From positions 1 through 7,945 of the forward strand of contig PBUO01000005.1 in NCBI GenBank assembly GCA_002727895.1: 7,945 nucleotides of DNA, written 5' to 3'. Each line of letters begins with the position of its first letter. The stretch's first letter is position 1. The stretch comes from Acidimicrobiaceae bacterium (lineage in GTDB: Bacteria > Actinomycetota > Acidimicrobiia > Acidimicrobiales > MedAcidi-G1). Shown here in pieces: positions 1 to 7,628 of this stretch. A program made the position numbers and the translations under genes. The notes beneath the pieces are model-generated. The model searched no databases. It was not told the DNA's origin and worked only from the letters and a program-made list of their open reading frames with translations.

Positions 1-965
1 CAGACCACGGTCACCGCCGCCCCGTCGTCGAACGTCGGCACGCGCCCCGCGAGGTCTCCGGCCGCGGCGGCGGCCAGGAGGTCCCCTAGGTCGTCGGCCA
101 GGCGGGGCAGGACCACCTGGGTCTCGGGGTCGCCGAAGCGCACGTTGTACTCCAGCACCTTGGGGCCGGTCGGCGTGAACATCAGGCCGCAGTAGAGGAC
201 GCCCCGGTAGTCGATGCCCCGGCGGCGCAGGGCGGCCAGCGTGGGCCGCACCGCGTCATCCAGCAGGGACTCGACGACGGCATCTGTAGCCACCGGGACC
301 GGCGAGTAGGCCCCCATCCCGCCGGTGTTGGGCCCGGCGTCGCCATCGCCGAGACGCTTGAAGTCCTGGGCGGGGGCGAGCGCCGCGGCGCCGTGCCCGT
401 CACACACGGCCAGCACCGACAGCTCGGGACCGGTCAGGCCCTCCTCGATGACGAGGGTGCGGCCGGCGTCGCCGAAGGCCTCGCCGGACAGGTAGGAACG
501 CACCGCGTCGACGGCCTCGACCCGGTCGGTGGTGACCAGCACCCCCTTGCCGGCGGCCAGGCCATCGGTCTTGACCACGAAGAGGTCGCCCATGGTGTCG
601 AGGAAGGCCAGGGCCGCCGCCTCGTCTTTGAAGGCGCCGTGACCGGCCGTGGGGACGCCGGCGTCAACCAGCACCTCCTTCATCCAGGCCTTGGAGCCCT
701 CGAGGCGGGCCCCGTCGGCCCCGGGGCCGAAAACGAGACGGCCGTCGGCACGCAGTGAGTCGGCCAGGCCGTCGACCAGCGGGGCCTCGGGGCCGATGAC
801 GACGAGGTCGGGCCCCCTGTCGAAATCGAAGGTCTTGTCGGGCGGTGCGTCGACCGACCCGGGGATGCCGGGATTGCCGGGGGTGACCACCACCTCGTGG
901 TGGCGGCGCAGGACCTGGGCCAGGGCGTGCTCGCGGCCCCCGGCGCCGACGACGCAGATTCGCAT
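1..965 (-). CDS. purD: Phosphoribosylamine--glycine ligase (GAR synthetase), C-terminus cut off by window edge
   Basis: PurD joins glycine to 5-phosphoribosylamine using ATP, the second step of de novo purine synthesis, in the cytoplasm. The 321 visible codons start at ATG 965 and read without a stop to the left edge. The family is usually about 420-430 residues, so roughly the last 100 are missing. Family marks seen: the N-terminal GAGGREHA motif (residues 7-14), GPEAPL near residue 58, the ATP-grasp segment KTDGLAAGKGV (132-142), GPNTGGMGAYSP (211-222) and the metal/ATP-binding stretch EYNVRFGDPETQ (272-283). The start is supported by a CGGAG ribosome site 5 nt upstream and by the motif at the expected distance. 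It lies 26 bp downstream of purA on the same strand, so co-transcription is likely. No damage is seen in the visible part. Identification is firm. Confidence 0.96.
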   Translation of the reverse strand, partial: MRICVVGAGGREHALAQVLRRHHEVVVTPGNPGIPGSVDAPPDKTFDFDRGPDLVVIGPEAPLVDGLADSLRADGRLVFGPGADGARLEGSKAWMKEVLVDAGVPTAGHGAFKDEAAALAFLDTMGDLFVVKTDGLAAGKGVLVTTDRVEAVDAVRSYLSGEAFGDAGRTLVIEEGLTGPELSVLAVCDGHGAAALAPAQDFKRLGDGDAGPNTGGMGAYSPVPVATDAVVESLLDDAVRPTLAALRRRGIDYRGVLYCGLMFTPTGPKVLEYNVRFGDPETQVVLPRLADDLGDLLAAAAAGDLAGRVPTFDDGAAVTVV

Positions 966-991
966 GGTCGCTCCGCCCCGCCCGGTCTGGC

Positions 992-2272
992 TCAGGCGGC
1001 GAACCGCAGGACCTGGTGGCGCCCCGGGCCCACGCCCACCATGTCGACGGGCACCCCGACCTGCTGCTCCACGAAGGCCAGGTAGTCCTCGGCCTCCCGG
1101 GGCAGTTGGGAGCGCTCGGTGACATCGGAGAGGTCGACCCCCCAGCCGGGGAGGTCCTCGTAGACCGGGGTGGCCCGGTGCAGCACCGACTGGTGGTACG
1201 GCAGCTGGTCGTACCGCTCGCCGTCGGCCTCGTAGGCCACGCACACTCTGATGGTCTCCAGCTGGTCGAGGATGTCGAGCTTGGTGATGGCCAGCTCGGA
1301 CAGCGAGTTGACCCGGGCGGCGTACCGGAGCATGACGGCGTCCAGCCAGCCCGGGCGACGACGCCGTCCAGTGTTGGTGCCGTACTCGTGGCTGACCTCG
1401 ACGAAGTGGTCGCCCACCTCGTCGAAAAGTTCTGTGGGGAAGGGGCCGGCACCCACCCGGGTGACGTAGGCCTTGGCGATGCCGATGACCCGGTCGATGT
1501 CGCGGGGGCCGATGCCGGCCCCCGTGCAGGCGCCGCCGGCCACCGGGTTGGAGGAGGTGACGAAAGGGTAGGTGCCGTGGTCGAGGTCGAGGAAGGTGGC
1601 CTGGGCGCCCTCCATGAGAACGTCCCCTCCCCGGTCCAACTCGTCGTGGACGAGGCCCACCGCGTCGGCGATGTGGGGGGCGAGGCGAGGTGCGCAGGTG
1701 CCGAGGTACTCGTCGGCCACCTCGTCGGCGTCGACGGGTAGGCGGTTGAACACCCGGGTCAGGACCCGGTTGGTGTGTTCGAGGGCGGCCCGGAGCTTCT
1801 CACGGAAGATCTTCTCGTCGAGCAGGTCCTGAACGCGGATGCCGACCCGCATGGAGCGGTCGGCGTAGGCGGGCCCGATGCCGCGCTTGGTGGTTCCCAG
1901 CTTGTTCTTGCCCAGATGGCGCTCGTGGAGCGCGTCCAGTTCCTGGTGGTACGGGAGGATGAGGTGGGCGTTGCCGCTCAGCCGGAGCTTCTCCGTGGAC
2001 ACGCCGCGGGACTCCAGCATGTCCATCTCGGCCAGCAGGACTCGGGGGTCAACCACAACGCCGTTGCCGATGACCGGAGTGACGTGGGGATAGAGGACGC
2101 CGCTGGGGACGAGTTGGAGGGCGAAGGACTCGCCGTCCACCACGAGGGTGTGGCCGGCGTTGTGGCCGCCCTGGTAGCGGACGACCATGGACATCTGACC
2201 GGCGACGAGGTCGGTGAACTTGCCCTTGCCCTCGTCGCCCCACTGCGTCCCGACGACGACGGTCGCAGCCAC
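992..2272 (-). CDS. purA: Adenylosuccinate synthetase
   Basis: PurA condenses IMP with aspartate using GTP to make adenylosuccinate, the committed step toward AMP. The protein is 426 residues, normal for the family. Motifs seen: the GTP-binding loop GDEGKGK (12-18), GGHNAGHT (35-42) with the catalytic-type His and Asn, GTTKRGIGPAY (126-136), a TRVGAGPFPTEL segment, the TGRRRRPGWLD stretch and the guanine-specificity motif TKLDILD toward the C-terminus. The start chosen is GTG 2272. It is preceded by a strong GGGAGG site 6 nt upstream, and it puts the P-loop at the usual distance from the N-terminus. The frame stays open upstream to 2533, but that extension resembles no PurA and runs through the palindromic leader. 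Stop is TGA at 992-994; purD follows 26 bp on. Identification is firm; the exact start is very likely. Confidence 0.97.
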   Translation of the reverse strand: MAATVVVGTQWGDEGKGKFTDLVAGQMSMVVRYQGGHNAGHTLVVDGESFALQLVPSGVLYPHVTPVIGNGVVVDPRVLLAEMDMLESRGVSTEKLRLSGNAHLILPYHQELDALHERHLGKNKLGTTKRGIGPAYADRSMRVGIRVQDLLDEKIFREKLRAALEHTNRVLTRVFNRLPVDADEVADEYLGTCAPRLAPHIADAVGLVHDELDRGGDVLMEGAQATFLDLDHGTYPFVTSSNPVAGGACTGAGIGPRDIDRVIGIAKAYVTRVGAGPFPTELFDEVGDHFVEVSHEYGTNTGRRRRPGWLDAVMLRYAARVNSLSELAITKLDILDQLETIRVCVAYEADGERYDQLPYHQSVLHRATPVYEDLPGWGVDLSDVTERSQLPREAEDYLAFVEQQVGVPVDMVGVGPGRHQVLRFAA

Positions 2273-2280
2273 GGCACACC

Positions 2281-2316
2281 TCCCGATTCGGGTCCCGGAT
2301 CGGGTCCCTGACGGGG
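2281..2316 (-). repeat. Three tandem 12-bp dyad units next to the purA start
   Basis: On the plus strand the units are T-CCCGATTCGGG (2281-2292), T-CCCGGATCGGG (2293-2304) and T-CCCTGACGGGG (2305-2316). The first two are near-palindromes with CCCG/CGGG arms; the third keeps only the CCC and GGG ends. The purA-proximal unit sits 9 bp from the GTG and, read on the minus strand, its CGGG arm runs directly into the GGGAGG ribosome site. The spacing of about one helical turn suits a protein-binding operator. The overlap with the ribosome site would also suit control of translation. Both functions are inferred. Confidence 0.45.
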
Positions 2317-2318
2317 CG

Positions 2319-2324
2319 AGCCTA
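2319..2324 (-). promoter_or_regulatory. Possible -10 element for purA-purD
   Basis: TAGGCT on the minus strand fits the loose actinobacterial TAnnnT pattern and would start a leader of about 40 nt running through the dyad repeats. No TTGACA-like -35 is seen 16-18 bp upstream, so this is a weak call. Confidence 0.2.
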
Positions 2325-2358
2325 TCGGCCCGACCACGGCCGGGATCCGGGGGTTTCC

Positions 2359-2374
2359 GGTGCCCTCTGGCACC
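2359..2374 (-). other. Small perfect hairpin in the purA upstream region
   Basis: GGTGCC and GGCACC form a 6-bp stem around the 4-nt loop CTCT. It is the weakest and most purA-proximal of three consecutive hairpins. It could be part of a leader structure or a chance dyad in GC-rich DNA. Confidence 0.3.
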
Positions 2375-2386
2375 CCGACCGCGGTT

Positions 2387-2405
2387 CCGGTCGGGTTCCG
2401 ACCGG
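2387..2405 (-). terminator. Perfect 8-bp hairpin, candidate terminator after hspR
   Basis: CCGGTCGG (2387-2394) and CCGACCGG (2398-2405) pair perfectly around a 3-nt loop. It lies 2 nt from the larger hairpin at 2408-2434, so the two would form a tandem pair about 160-200 nt past the hspR stop. No U-run follows on either strand; terminators without U-tails are reported for high-GC actinobacteria, but function here is inferred. Confidence 0.3.
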
Positions 2406-2407
2406 CC

Positions 2408-2434
2408 GATCCTGCGCGGGCGACGCGCAGGATC
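2408..2434 (-). terminator. Perfect 10-bp hairpin, candidate terminator after hspR
   Basis: GATCCTGCGC (2408-2417) and GCGCAGGATC (2425-2434) form a perfect 10-bp stem with a 7-nt loop, the strongest hairpin in this gap. Its place between the chaperone operon and purA suits termination of the dnaK-hspR transcript. It lacks a U-tract, so it could instead be a leader element of purA or a protein-binding site. Confidence 0.4.
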
Positions 2435-2438
2435 TAGG

Positions 2439-2503
2439 GAATCCACATGCCTTGTGGACAACTTGCACAGCCCTAGGGACAGAAGGGAAGGCGTTGTGGA
2501 CTG
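2439..2503. promoter_or_regulatory. Cluster of DnaA-box-like sites
   Basis: The minus strand of 2453-2461 reads TTGTCCACA, an exact match to the DnaA box form favoured in GC-rich actinobacteria. GAATCCACA on the plus strand at 2439-2447 matches the classical TTATCCACA box at 7 of 9 positions. The minus strand of 2495-2503 matches TTGTCCACA at 7 of 9. The first two also form an inverted repeat, TCCACA/TGTGGA with a 5-nt spacer (2442-2458). No dnaA or dnaN gene is in view, so an origin is not implied. DnaA-controlled transcription or DnaA titration are the natural options. The matches are seen; the function is inferred. Confidence 0.4.
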
Positions 2504-2589
2504 GAATGCGTTCTCCGAGGGCTCCGAGGCCACCGCGGACTTCGGGAAGCAGTGGGAAACCGCAGGTCAGCGGTCCCCTACGGAGCCGA

Positions 2590-2982
2590 TCAGCGGTTCC
2601 GCCGACCCCGGTAGATGGTGACGCTCTGGTTCACTGGAACCAGGTCGCGCCGGTACTGGCGGTGCACGTCGGCCACGGCCCGGTCGCCCTCGGTCCGGGT
2701 CCGATCCAGTTCGGCCTGGAGCCGGGCCACCTCGGCCTCGAGCTCGAGCACCCGCTTGACGCCCTCCAGGTTGAGGCCCTCGTCGGTGAGCCTGGCGATG
2801 CGCAGGAGCAGGGCGATGTCGTCCTCGCTGTAGCGGCGGTTGCCACCGGAGGTGCGTGCCGGATCGACCAGGCCACGACGCTCGTAGATGCGCAGGGTCT
2901 GGGGGTGCATGCCGGCCAACTCGGCGGCCACCGAGATGACGTAGACCGCCTGGTTGGGTCCGGGGCGGGGGATGGGGGTCAT
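2590..2982 (-). CDS. hspR: HspR, MerR-family heat-shock repressor
   Basis: HspR represses the dnaK operon and related heat-shock genes in actinobacteria by binding HAIR inverted repeats; DnaK is known to act as its co-repressor. The protein is 130 residues, typical length. The MerR-type winged helix-turn-helix is clear: VYVISVAAELAGMHPQTLR (13-31) followed by IYERRGLV and the wing TSGGNRRYS (44-52), nearly identical to known HspR. A helical dimerisation segment rich in Leu/Glu follows (about 74-100, including LELEAEVARLQAEL). The basic tail ends in VTIYRGRRNR. ATG 2982 has a GGAGG site 6 nt upstream. It is the last gene of the chaperone operon, 23 bp after dnaJ, so it is made along with its own co-repressor, which gives a feedback loop. 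No sensor cysteines or other MerR effector domain is seen. Confidence 0.95.
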   Translation of the reverse strand: MTPIPRPGPNQAVYVISVAAELAGMHPQTLRIYERRGLVDPARTSGGNRRYSEDDIALLLRIARLTDEGLNLEGVKRVLELEAEVARLQAELDRTRTEGDRAVADVHRQYRRDLVPVNQSVTIYRGRRNR

Positions 2983-3005
2983 GGTCGTCCTCCGGTTCCA
3001 GTCTG

Positions 3006-4130
3006 TCAGGAAGCGTCGGTGGCGTCGTCCGCCTCATCCGAACCCTCGGCCATGGTATTGGCGAGCGCCTCGACGGCGGCCCGCTCGGCATCGGTGGGCT
3101 CCGCGGGCACGTGGACCTCGACGGTGGCTAGGAGGTCGCCGCTGCCCCACTTCGCCGGGATGCCCCGTCCCCGGATCCGGAAGGCCTGGCCGCTACGCGT
3201 CCCTGCCGGGACCTTCAGGGTGACGGTGCCACCGTCGAGCGTCGGCACCTGCACCTCGGCACCGAGCACGGCCTGCGGGTAGGTGATGGACACGCCGACG
3301 GTGAGGTGGTCGCCGCGGCGACCGAACCGCGCGTGTGGTTCGACGGAGACGACGACGAAGAGATCGCCATTCGGTCCGCCCCGTCCCGGCTCGCCCCGCC
3401 CCTTCAGGCGGATCCGTTGGCCGTCGTCGACGCCGGCCGGGATCCGGACCTTGACCTCACGGGGCCGCCGTTCGCTGCCCGAGCCCCGACAGGCCCCGCA
3501 GGGGTCGTCGACCTGTTGGCCACGGCCTCCGCACGAGCCGCAGGGCCGGCTGAACGAGAAGGGGCCCTGGTCGTCGGCTTGCACGCCTCGGCCGGCGCAG
3601 GCGCTGCAGGTGGTGGGACGGGTGCCCGGTCGGGCCCCGTTGCCCCCACAGGTCGAGCAGGCAGCATCGGACACCAGGTGGACCGAGGTGGTGACTCCTT
3701 CGACAGCCTCGACGAAGGAGAGCGTCAGGCGGGTCTCGAGGTCGGCGCCCCGTCGGCCACCGTGGCCACCCCCGCCCTGGCCACCGAACAGGCCACCGAA
3801 CAGGTCGCCCAGGTCGAAGCCGGCACCACCGGGGAAACCGGCGGAGAAGCCCCCGGGGCCACCGAAACCACCGCCCATCGAGCCCCCAACCGGTCCCATC
3901 GCGCGGACCTGGTCGTACTCGGCCCGTCGTTCCTCGTCACCGATGACGTCGTAGGCCGCGGAGACCTCCTTGAACCGGGCCTCGGCCGCCGCGTCTCCGG
4001 GGTTGGCGTCTGGGTGCAGGTCGCGGGCCAGCTTGCGGTAGGCCCTGGTGACGTCCTTGGCCGTGGCGTCCTTAGGGACGCCGAGCGTGGCGTAGTAGTC
4101 CTTCTCGAACCACTCCCGCTGCGCGGTCAC
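3006..4130 (-). CDS. dnaJ: Chaperone protein DnaJ (type I Hsp40)
   Basis: DnaJ delivers unfolded proteins to DnaK and stimulates its ATPase. The 374-residue protein has every type I domain. The J-domain covers about residues 11-76 with the essential HPD at 39-41. A Gly/Phe-rich linker follows (about 79-125). The zinc-binding domain has four CxxCxGxG repeats starting at Cys158, 175, 197 and 211. Two C-terminal substrate-binding beta domains follow, then an acidic Asp/Glu/Ala tail. GTG 4130 was chosen because it places the J-domain close to the N-terminus, as in relatives, with a purine-rich GAGAGGGG site 7 nt upstream. The frame runs open farther upstream but there overlaps grpE and has no similarity. 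The gap to grpE is 22 bp and to hspR 23 bp. Some actinobacteria carry a second dnaJ elsewhere; the link to hspR suggests this is the operon copy. Confidence 0.96.
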   Translation of the reverse strand: MTAQREWFEKDYYATLGVPKDATAKDVTRAYRKLARDLHPDANPGDAAAEARFKEVSAAYDVIGDEERRAEYDQVRAMGPVGGSMGGGFGGPGGFSAGFPGGAGFDLGDLFGGLFGGQGGGGHGGRRGADLETRLTLSFVEAVEGVTTSVHLVSDAACSTCGGNGARPGTRPTTCSACAGRGVQADDQGPFSFSRPCGSCGGRGQQVDDPCGACRGSGSERRPREVKVRIPAGVDDGQRIRLKGRGEPGRGGPNGDLFVVVSVEPHARFGRRGDHLTVGVSITYPQAVLGAEVQVPTLDGGTVTLKVPAGTRSGQAFRIRGRGIPAKWGSGDLLATVEVHVPAEPTDAERAAVEALANTMAEGSDEADDATDAS

Positions 4131-4152
4131 GTCGGCGCCCCTCTCCTCCGGG

Positions 4153-4763
4153 TCAGCCGCGGACCCGGACCATGGCCGGACGCAGGACCCGGCCCTCCCA
4201 GGCGTAGCCGCGACGCAGGACCTCGGCCACCACCTGGCCCTCGTCGCCGTCGGCGGCGGGCTCGTGGAGGACGGCCTCGTGGCGGTTGGGATCGAAGGGC
4301 TCGCCGTCGGGGTCGAGGACCTCGAGGCCGGCCGTCTCCAGCGCCTGGACCAGCGAGGAGCGGATGGGTGCCACGTCGTCGGCCCCGTGCTCGACGGCCA
4401 GGTCGCAGGCGTCGAGCACTGGCAGCAGCTTCTCGGCGAGGCCACCGCGGGCCAGAACCCCGATCTCGGCGTTTCGCCGCTCGGCCTGCCTCCGGAAGTT
4501 GGCAAACTCCGCCGTCACCCGCTGCAGATCGCCCAGGTACCCGTCCCGCTCTGCCTCCGTGGCAGCCAGGACGTCCAACACCGGATCCCCGCTGCCCGCC
4601 TGCTCCTCTAGACCCTCGACGGCCTCGTCGACCGTTCCGTCGGTGTTCGCCGACGAAATGCCGGACGCCGACGAGGAGACGTCGGTCGACGAGTCGGTGG
4701 CCGGCGGTTCGGCGGACGGGGAGGCCGGCTCGGTGGACTCCGGGCCGTCGACGGCCGGATCGC

Positions 4764-4767
<4 letters not shown>
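4153..4767 (-). CDS. grpE: GrpE, nucleotide exchange factor for DnaK
   Basis: GrpE releases ADP from DnaK and so resets the chaperone cycle. The protein is 204 residues. An acidic, Ser/Pro-rich disordered N-terminus (about 1-60) is followed by the long dimerising helix (about 65-105, with LQRVTAEFANFRRQAERR). Next come LPVLDACDLAVEH and the C-terminal beta domain with the family signature FDPNRHEAV (158-166) and VLRRGYAWEGRVLRPAMV near the end. The GTG start at 4767 overlaps the dnaK stop as GTGA, a typical translational-coupling junction. Its GAGGAG site lies inside the dnaK coding end only 2 nt from the GTG, which is unusually close. Because GrpE N-termini vary, a slightly different start cannot be excluded. 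It lies between dnaK and dnaJ, as in Streptomyces and Mycobacterium. Confidence 0.95.
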
Positions 4768-6584
<1,817 letters not shown>

Positions 6585-6589
6585 GATGT

Positions 6590-6597
6590 CTTCCTCT
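6590..6597 (-). promoter_or_regulatory. dnaK ribosome binding site in a purine-rich tract
   Basis: AGAGGAAG lies 5 nt before ATG 6584 and fixes the dnaK start. It sits at the end of an almost pure A/G stretch covering about 6590-6622 on the minus strand. Such a stretch is strikingly poor in C and U for this genome and would stay unpaired, favouring ribosome loading. Confidence 0.7.
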
Positions 6598-6623
6598 CTT
6601 CTCTTCTTCTCTGTCGTTCTTCT

Positions 6624-6643
6624 CCGGTCCCGGGTGGGACCGG
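6624..6643 (-). other. Perfect hairpin in the dnaK leader
   Basis: CCGGTCCC (6624-6631) and GGGACCGG (6636-6643) form an 8-bp stem with a 4-nt loop, about 40 nt before the dnaK ATG. If transcription starts near 6760, it lies in the 5' leader just ahead of the purine-rich ribosome-loading tract. Its role, such as transcript stability or translation control, is inferred. Confidence 0.45.
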
Positions 6644-6673
6644 CGATCGGATGGGTGGGGAGCGGGTGGCGCC

Positions 6674-6717
6674 CCATCGGCCACGGGCGGGGAGGGAAGG
6701 GTTCCCGGGACCGATGG
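6674..6717 (-). other. Long-range inverted repeat in the dnaK leader
   Basis: CCATCGG (6674-6680) and CCGATGG (6711-6717) are perfect 7-bp complements closing a 30-nt loop. On the minus strand the loop is pyrimidine-rich (CCCTTCCCTCCCC), roughly complementary to the purine-rich ribosome-site tract downstream. It may be part of a folded leader; not proven. Confidence 0.35.
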
Positions 6718-6767
6718 TGGAGGGTAGGGTCTGCCTCCTCGGACACCACCATTCCTTCGTGATTGCC

Positions 6768-6797
6768 ACTCTAGAAGGTTGAGTGTTGCTTTAGCAA
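6768..6797 (-). promoter_or_regulatory. Candidate dnaK operon promoter
   Basis: On the minus strand TTGCTA (6797-6792) and TAGAGT (6773-6768) are spaced 18 bp apart. Each matches the sigma-70-type -35 and -10 consensus at 4 of 6 positions, in an unusually A/T-rich patch for this genome. Transcription would start near 6760, giving a dnaK leader of about 175 nt. The candidate overlaps the HAIR-like operator, as expected for HspR repression. Confidence 0.45.
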
Positions 6798-6798
6798 C
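6778..6798 (-). promoter_or_regulatory. Degenerate HAIR-like operator for HspR
   Basis: The known HAIR consensus is CTTGAGT-N7-ACTCAAG. On the minus strand this site reads GTTGCTA-N7-ACTCAAC: the second half keeps ACTCAA, while the first keeps only TTG (9 of 14 overall). The outer GTTG/CAAC ends remain symmetric. A second dyad, GTTGCT-TT-AGCAAC (6785-6798), is nested inside. Its position on the dnaK promoter, with hspR in the same operon, makes an HspR role plausible, but the match is imperfect. Confidence 0.45.
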
Positions 6799-6840
6799 TT
6801 CTGGACCAAGATTCCCACGGCCCCTCGGATCGCCGTCCGA

Positions 6841-6846
6841 TACGGT
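6841..6846 (+). promoter_or_regulatory. Candidate -10 element for a leaderless gpmA mRNA
   Basis: TACGGT fits TAnnnT and ends 6 nt before the gpmA ATG, so transcription would begin at or next to the start codon. No clear ribosome site precedes the ATG (GGTGG overlaps the -10 itself). No good -35 is seen. Leaderless mRNAs are common in actinobacteria. Confidence 0.35.
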
Positions 6847-6852
6847 GGCCCG

Positions 6853-7596
6853 ATGCCCACCCTGATCCTGCTCCGGCACGGCCAGAGCGAGTGGAACGCC
6901 ACCAACCAGTTCACCGGCTGGTACGACTGCGACCTCACCACCCAGGGCGAGGCCGAGGCCCGCGACGGGGGGCGCCTGCTCTCCGAGGCGGGGATCCTCC
7001 CCGACGTGGTCCACACCTCGCTCCAGACCCGGGCCATCCGCACCGCTGAGCTGGCCCTGGCCACCCTCGGCCGGTCCTGGATCCCGGTCCGTCGCCACTG
7101 GCGGCTCAACGAACGCCACTACGGCGACCTGACCGGGCTCGACAAGGCCGCGACCCGCGAGAAGCACGGCGACGAGCAGCTCCAGGCGTGGCGCCGGGGC
7201 TACGCCACCCCTCCCCCACCCATCTCCGACGACAACCCCTTCAACCCCAACGACGACGTCCGGTACGCCGGCATCGACCCCCCGCGGGCCGAGTGTCTGG
7301 CCGACGTCGTGGCCCGCATGCGTCCCTACTGGGACGAGGCCATCGCCCCCGACCTACGGGCCGGCCACGTGGTGCTGGTAGCCGCCCACGGCAACAGCCT
7401 CCGGGCCATGTGCAAGGAGCTCGAAGGCATCTCCGACGACGACATCGTCGAACTCAACATCCCCACCGGCACGCCCCTGCGCTACGAGCTAAACGACGAC
7501 CTCCGGCCGGTCGACGACCGCCCGGTCCTCGAGCGATCGCTCGACCCCGAGGCCGCCCGGGCGGCCGCCGTCGTCGTCGCCCGGCAGGCCGGCTGA
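6853..7596 (+). CDS. gpmA: 2,3-bisphosphoglycerate-dependent phosphoglycerate mutase
   Basis: GpmA interconverts 3- and 2-phosphoglycerate in glycolysis and gluconeogenesis, by way of a phosphohistidine. The 247-residue protein matches the usual family length. The phosphate-accepting RHG motif is at 8-10 (His9) within LLRHGQSEWN. TSLQTRAIRTAE (55-66) and the LNERHYGDLTG segment with the acid-base Glu87 follow. The PPP-rich loop is followed by DVRYAGIDPP, and AAHGNSLRA carries the second catalytic His at 179. NIPTGTPLRYEL lies near the C-terminus. ATG 6853 is the natural start: it sits two residues before the conserved first strand. There is no convincing ribosome site, which suggests a leaderless transcript. 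It diverges from dnaK across 268 bp, so the two promoters may share control DNA; no functional link to the chaperones is implied. Confidence 0.96.
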   Translation: MPTLILLRHGQSEWNATNQFTGWYDCDLTTQGEAEARDGGRLLSEAGILPDVVHTSLQTRAIRTAELALATLGRSWIPVRRHWRLNERHYGDLTGLDKAATREKHGDEQLQAWRRGYATPPPPISDDNPFNPNDDVRYAGIDPPRAECLADVVARMRPYWDEAIAPDLRAGHVVLVAAHGNSLRAMCKELEGISDDDIVELNIPTGTPLRYELNDDLRPVDDRPVLERSLDPEAARAAAVVVARQAG

Positions 7597-7599
7597 GGG

Positions 7600-7613
7600 G
7601 CCCGCTGACGGGC
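7600..7613 (+). terminator. Weak candidate terminator after gpmA
   Basis: GCCCG-CTGA-CGGGC forms a 5-bp stem starting 3 nt past the gpmA TGA. The stem is short, has no U-tract, and such dyads arise easily in GC-rich DNA. Confidence 0.2.
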
Positions 7614-7628
7614 GGGGACCTGCGCGCC

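Larger units (their letters stand above)
2273..2589. other. Gene-free gap between hspR and purA
   Basis: This 317-bp stretch follows the hspR stop and leads into purA, both on the minus strand. I see no credible gene in either direction. It holds, in minus-strand order: a stretch without clear features (2504-2589), a cluster of DnaA-box-like sites (2439-2503), an 8-bp palindrome CCCTAGGG (2471-2478), perfect hairpins at 2408-2434, 2387-2405 and 2359-2374, a weak -10-like TAGGCT at 2324-2319 with no recognisable -35, and three 12-bp dyad repeat units at 2281-2316 next to the purA ribosome site. It therefore probably combines the end of the hspR transcript with the promoter and leader of purA-purD. 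Confidence 0.7.

Noticed and set aside
1016..1741. Plus-strand open frame antisense to purA
   Set aside because: It mirrors the purA codon pattern and resembles no protein; purA on the other strand is unmistakable.
2439..2503. Chromosomal origin of replication at the DnaA-like sites
   Set aside because: Only one perfect box is present, with no dnaA, dnaN or A/T-rich unwinding region nearby.
2273..2533. N-terminal extension of purA in the same frame
   Set aside because: It is Arg/Pro/Ser-rich, contains the palindromic leader elements and resembles no PurA. GTG 2272 with GGGAGG gives the normal length.
4131..4505. Upstream extension of the dnaJ frame into grpE
   Set aside because: It overlaps conserved GrpE sequence in another frame. 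The J-domain belongs near the N-terminus, as with GTG 4130.
6585..6752. Alternative dnaK start at ATG 6752, adding 56 residues
   Set aside because: The added residues are unlike any DnaK N-terminus, while ATG 6584 has a strong ribosome site and begins the conserved sequence. The stretch is better read as an untranslated leader.
6781..6800. CIRCE (HrcA) operator at the dnaK promoter
   Set aside because: GAGTG and TTAGCA fragments are present but in the wrong order and spacing for TTAGCACTC-N9-GAGTGCTAA. HspR, not HrcA, is encoded in the operon.
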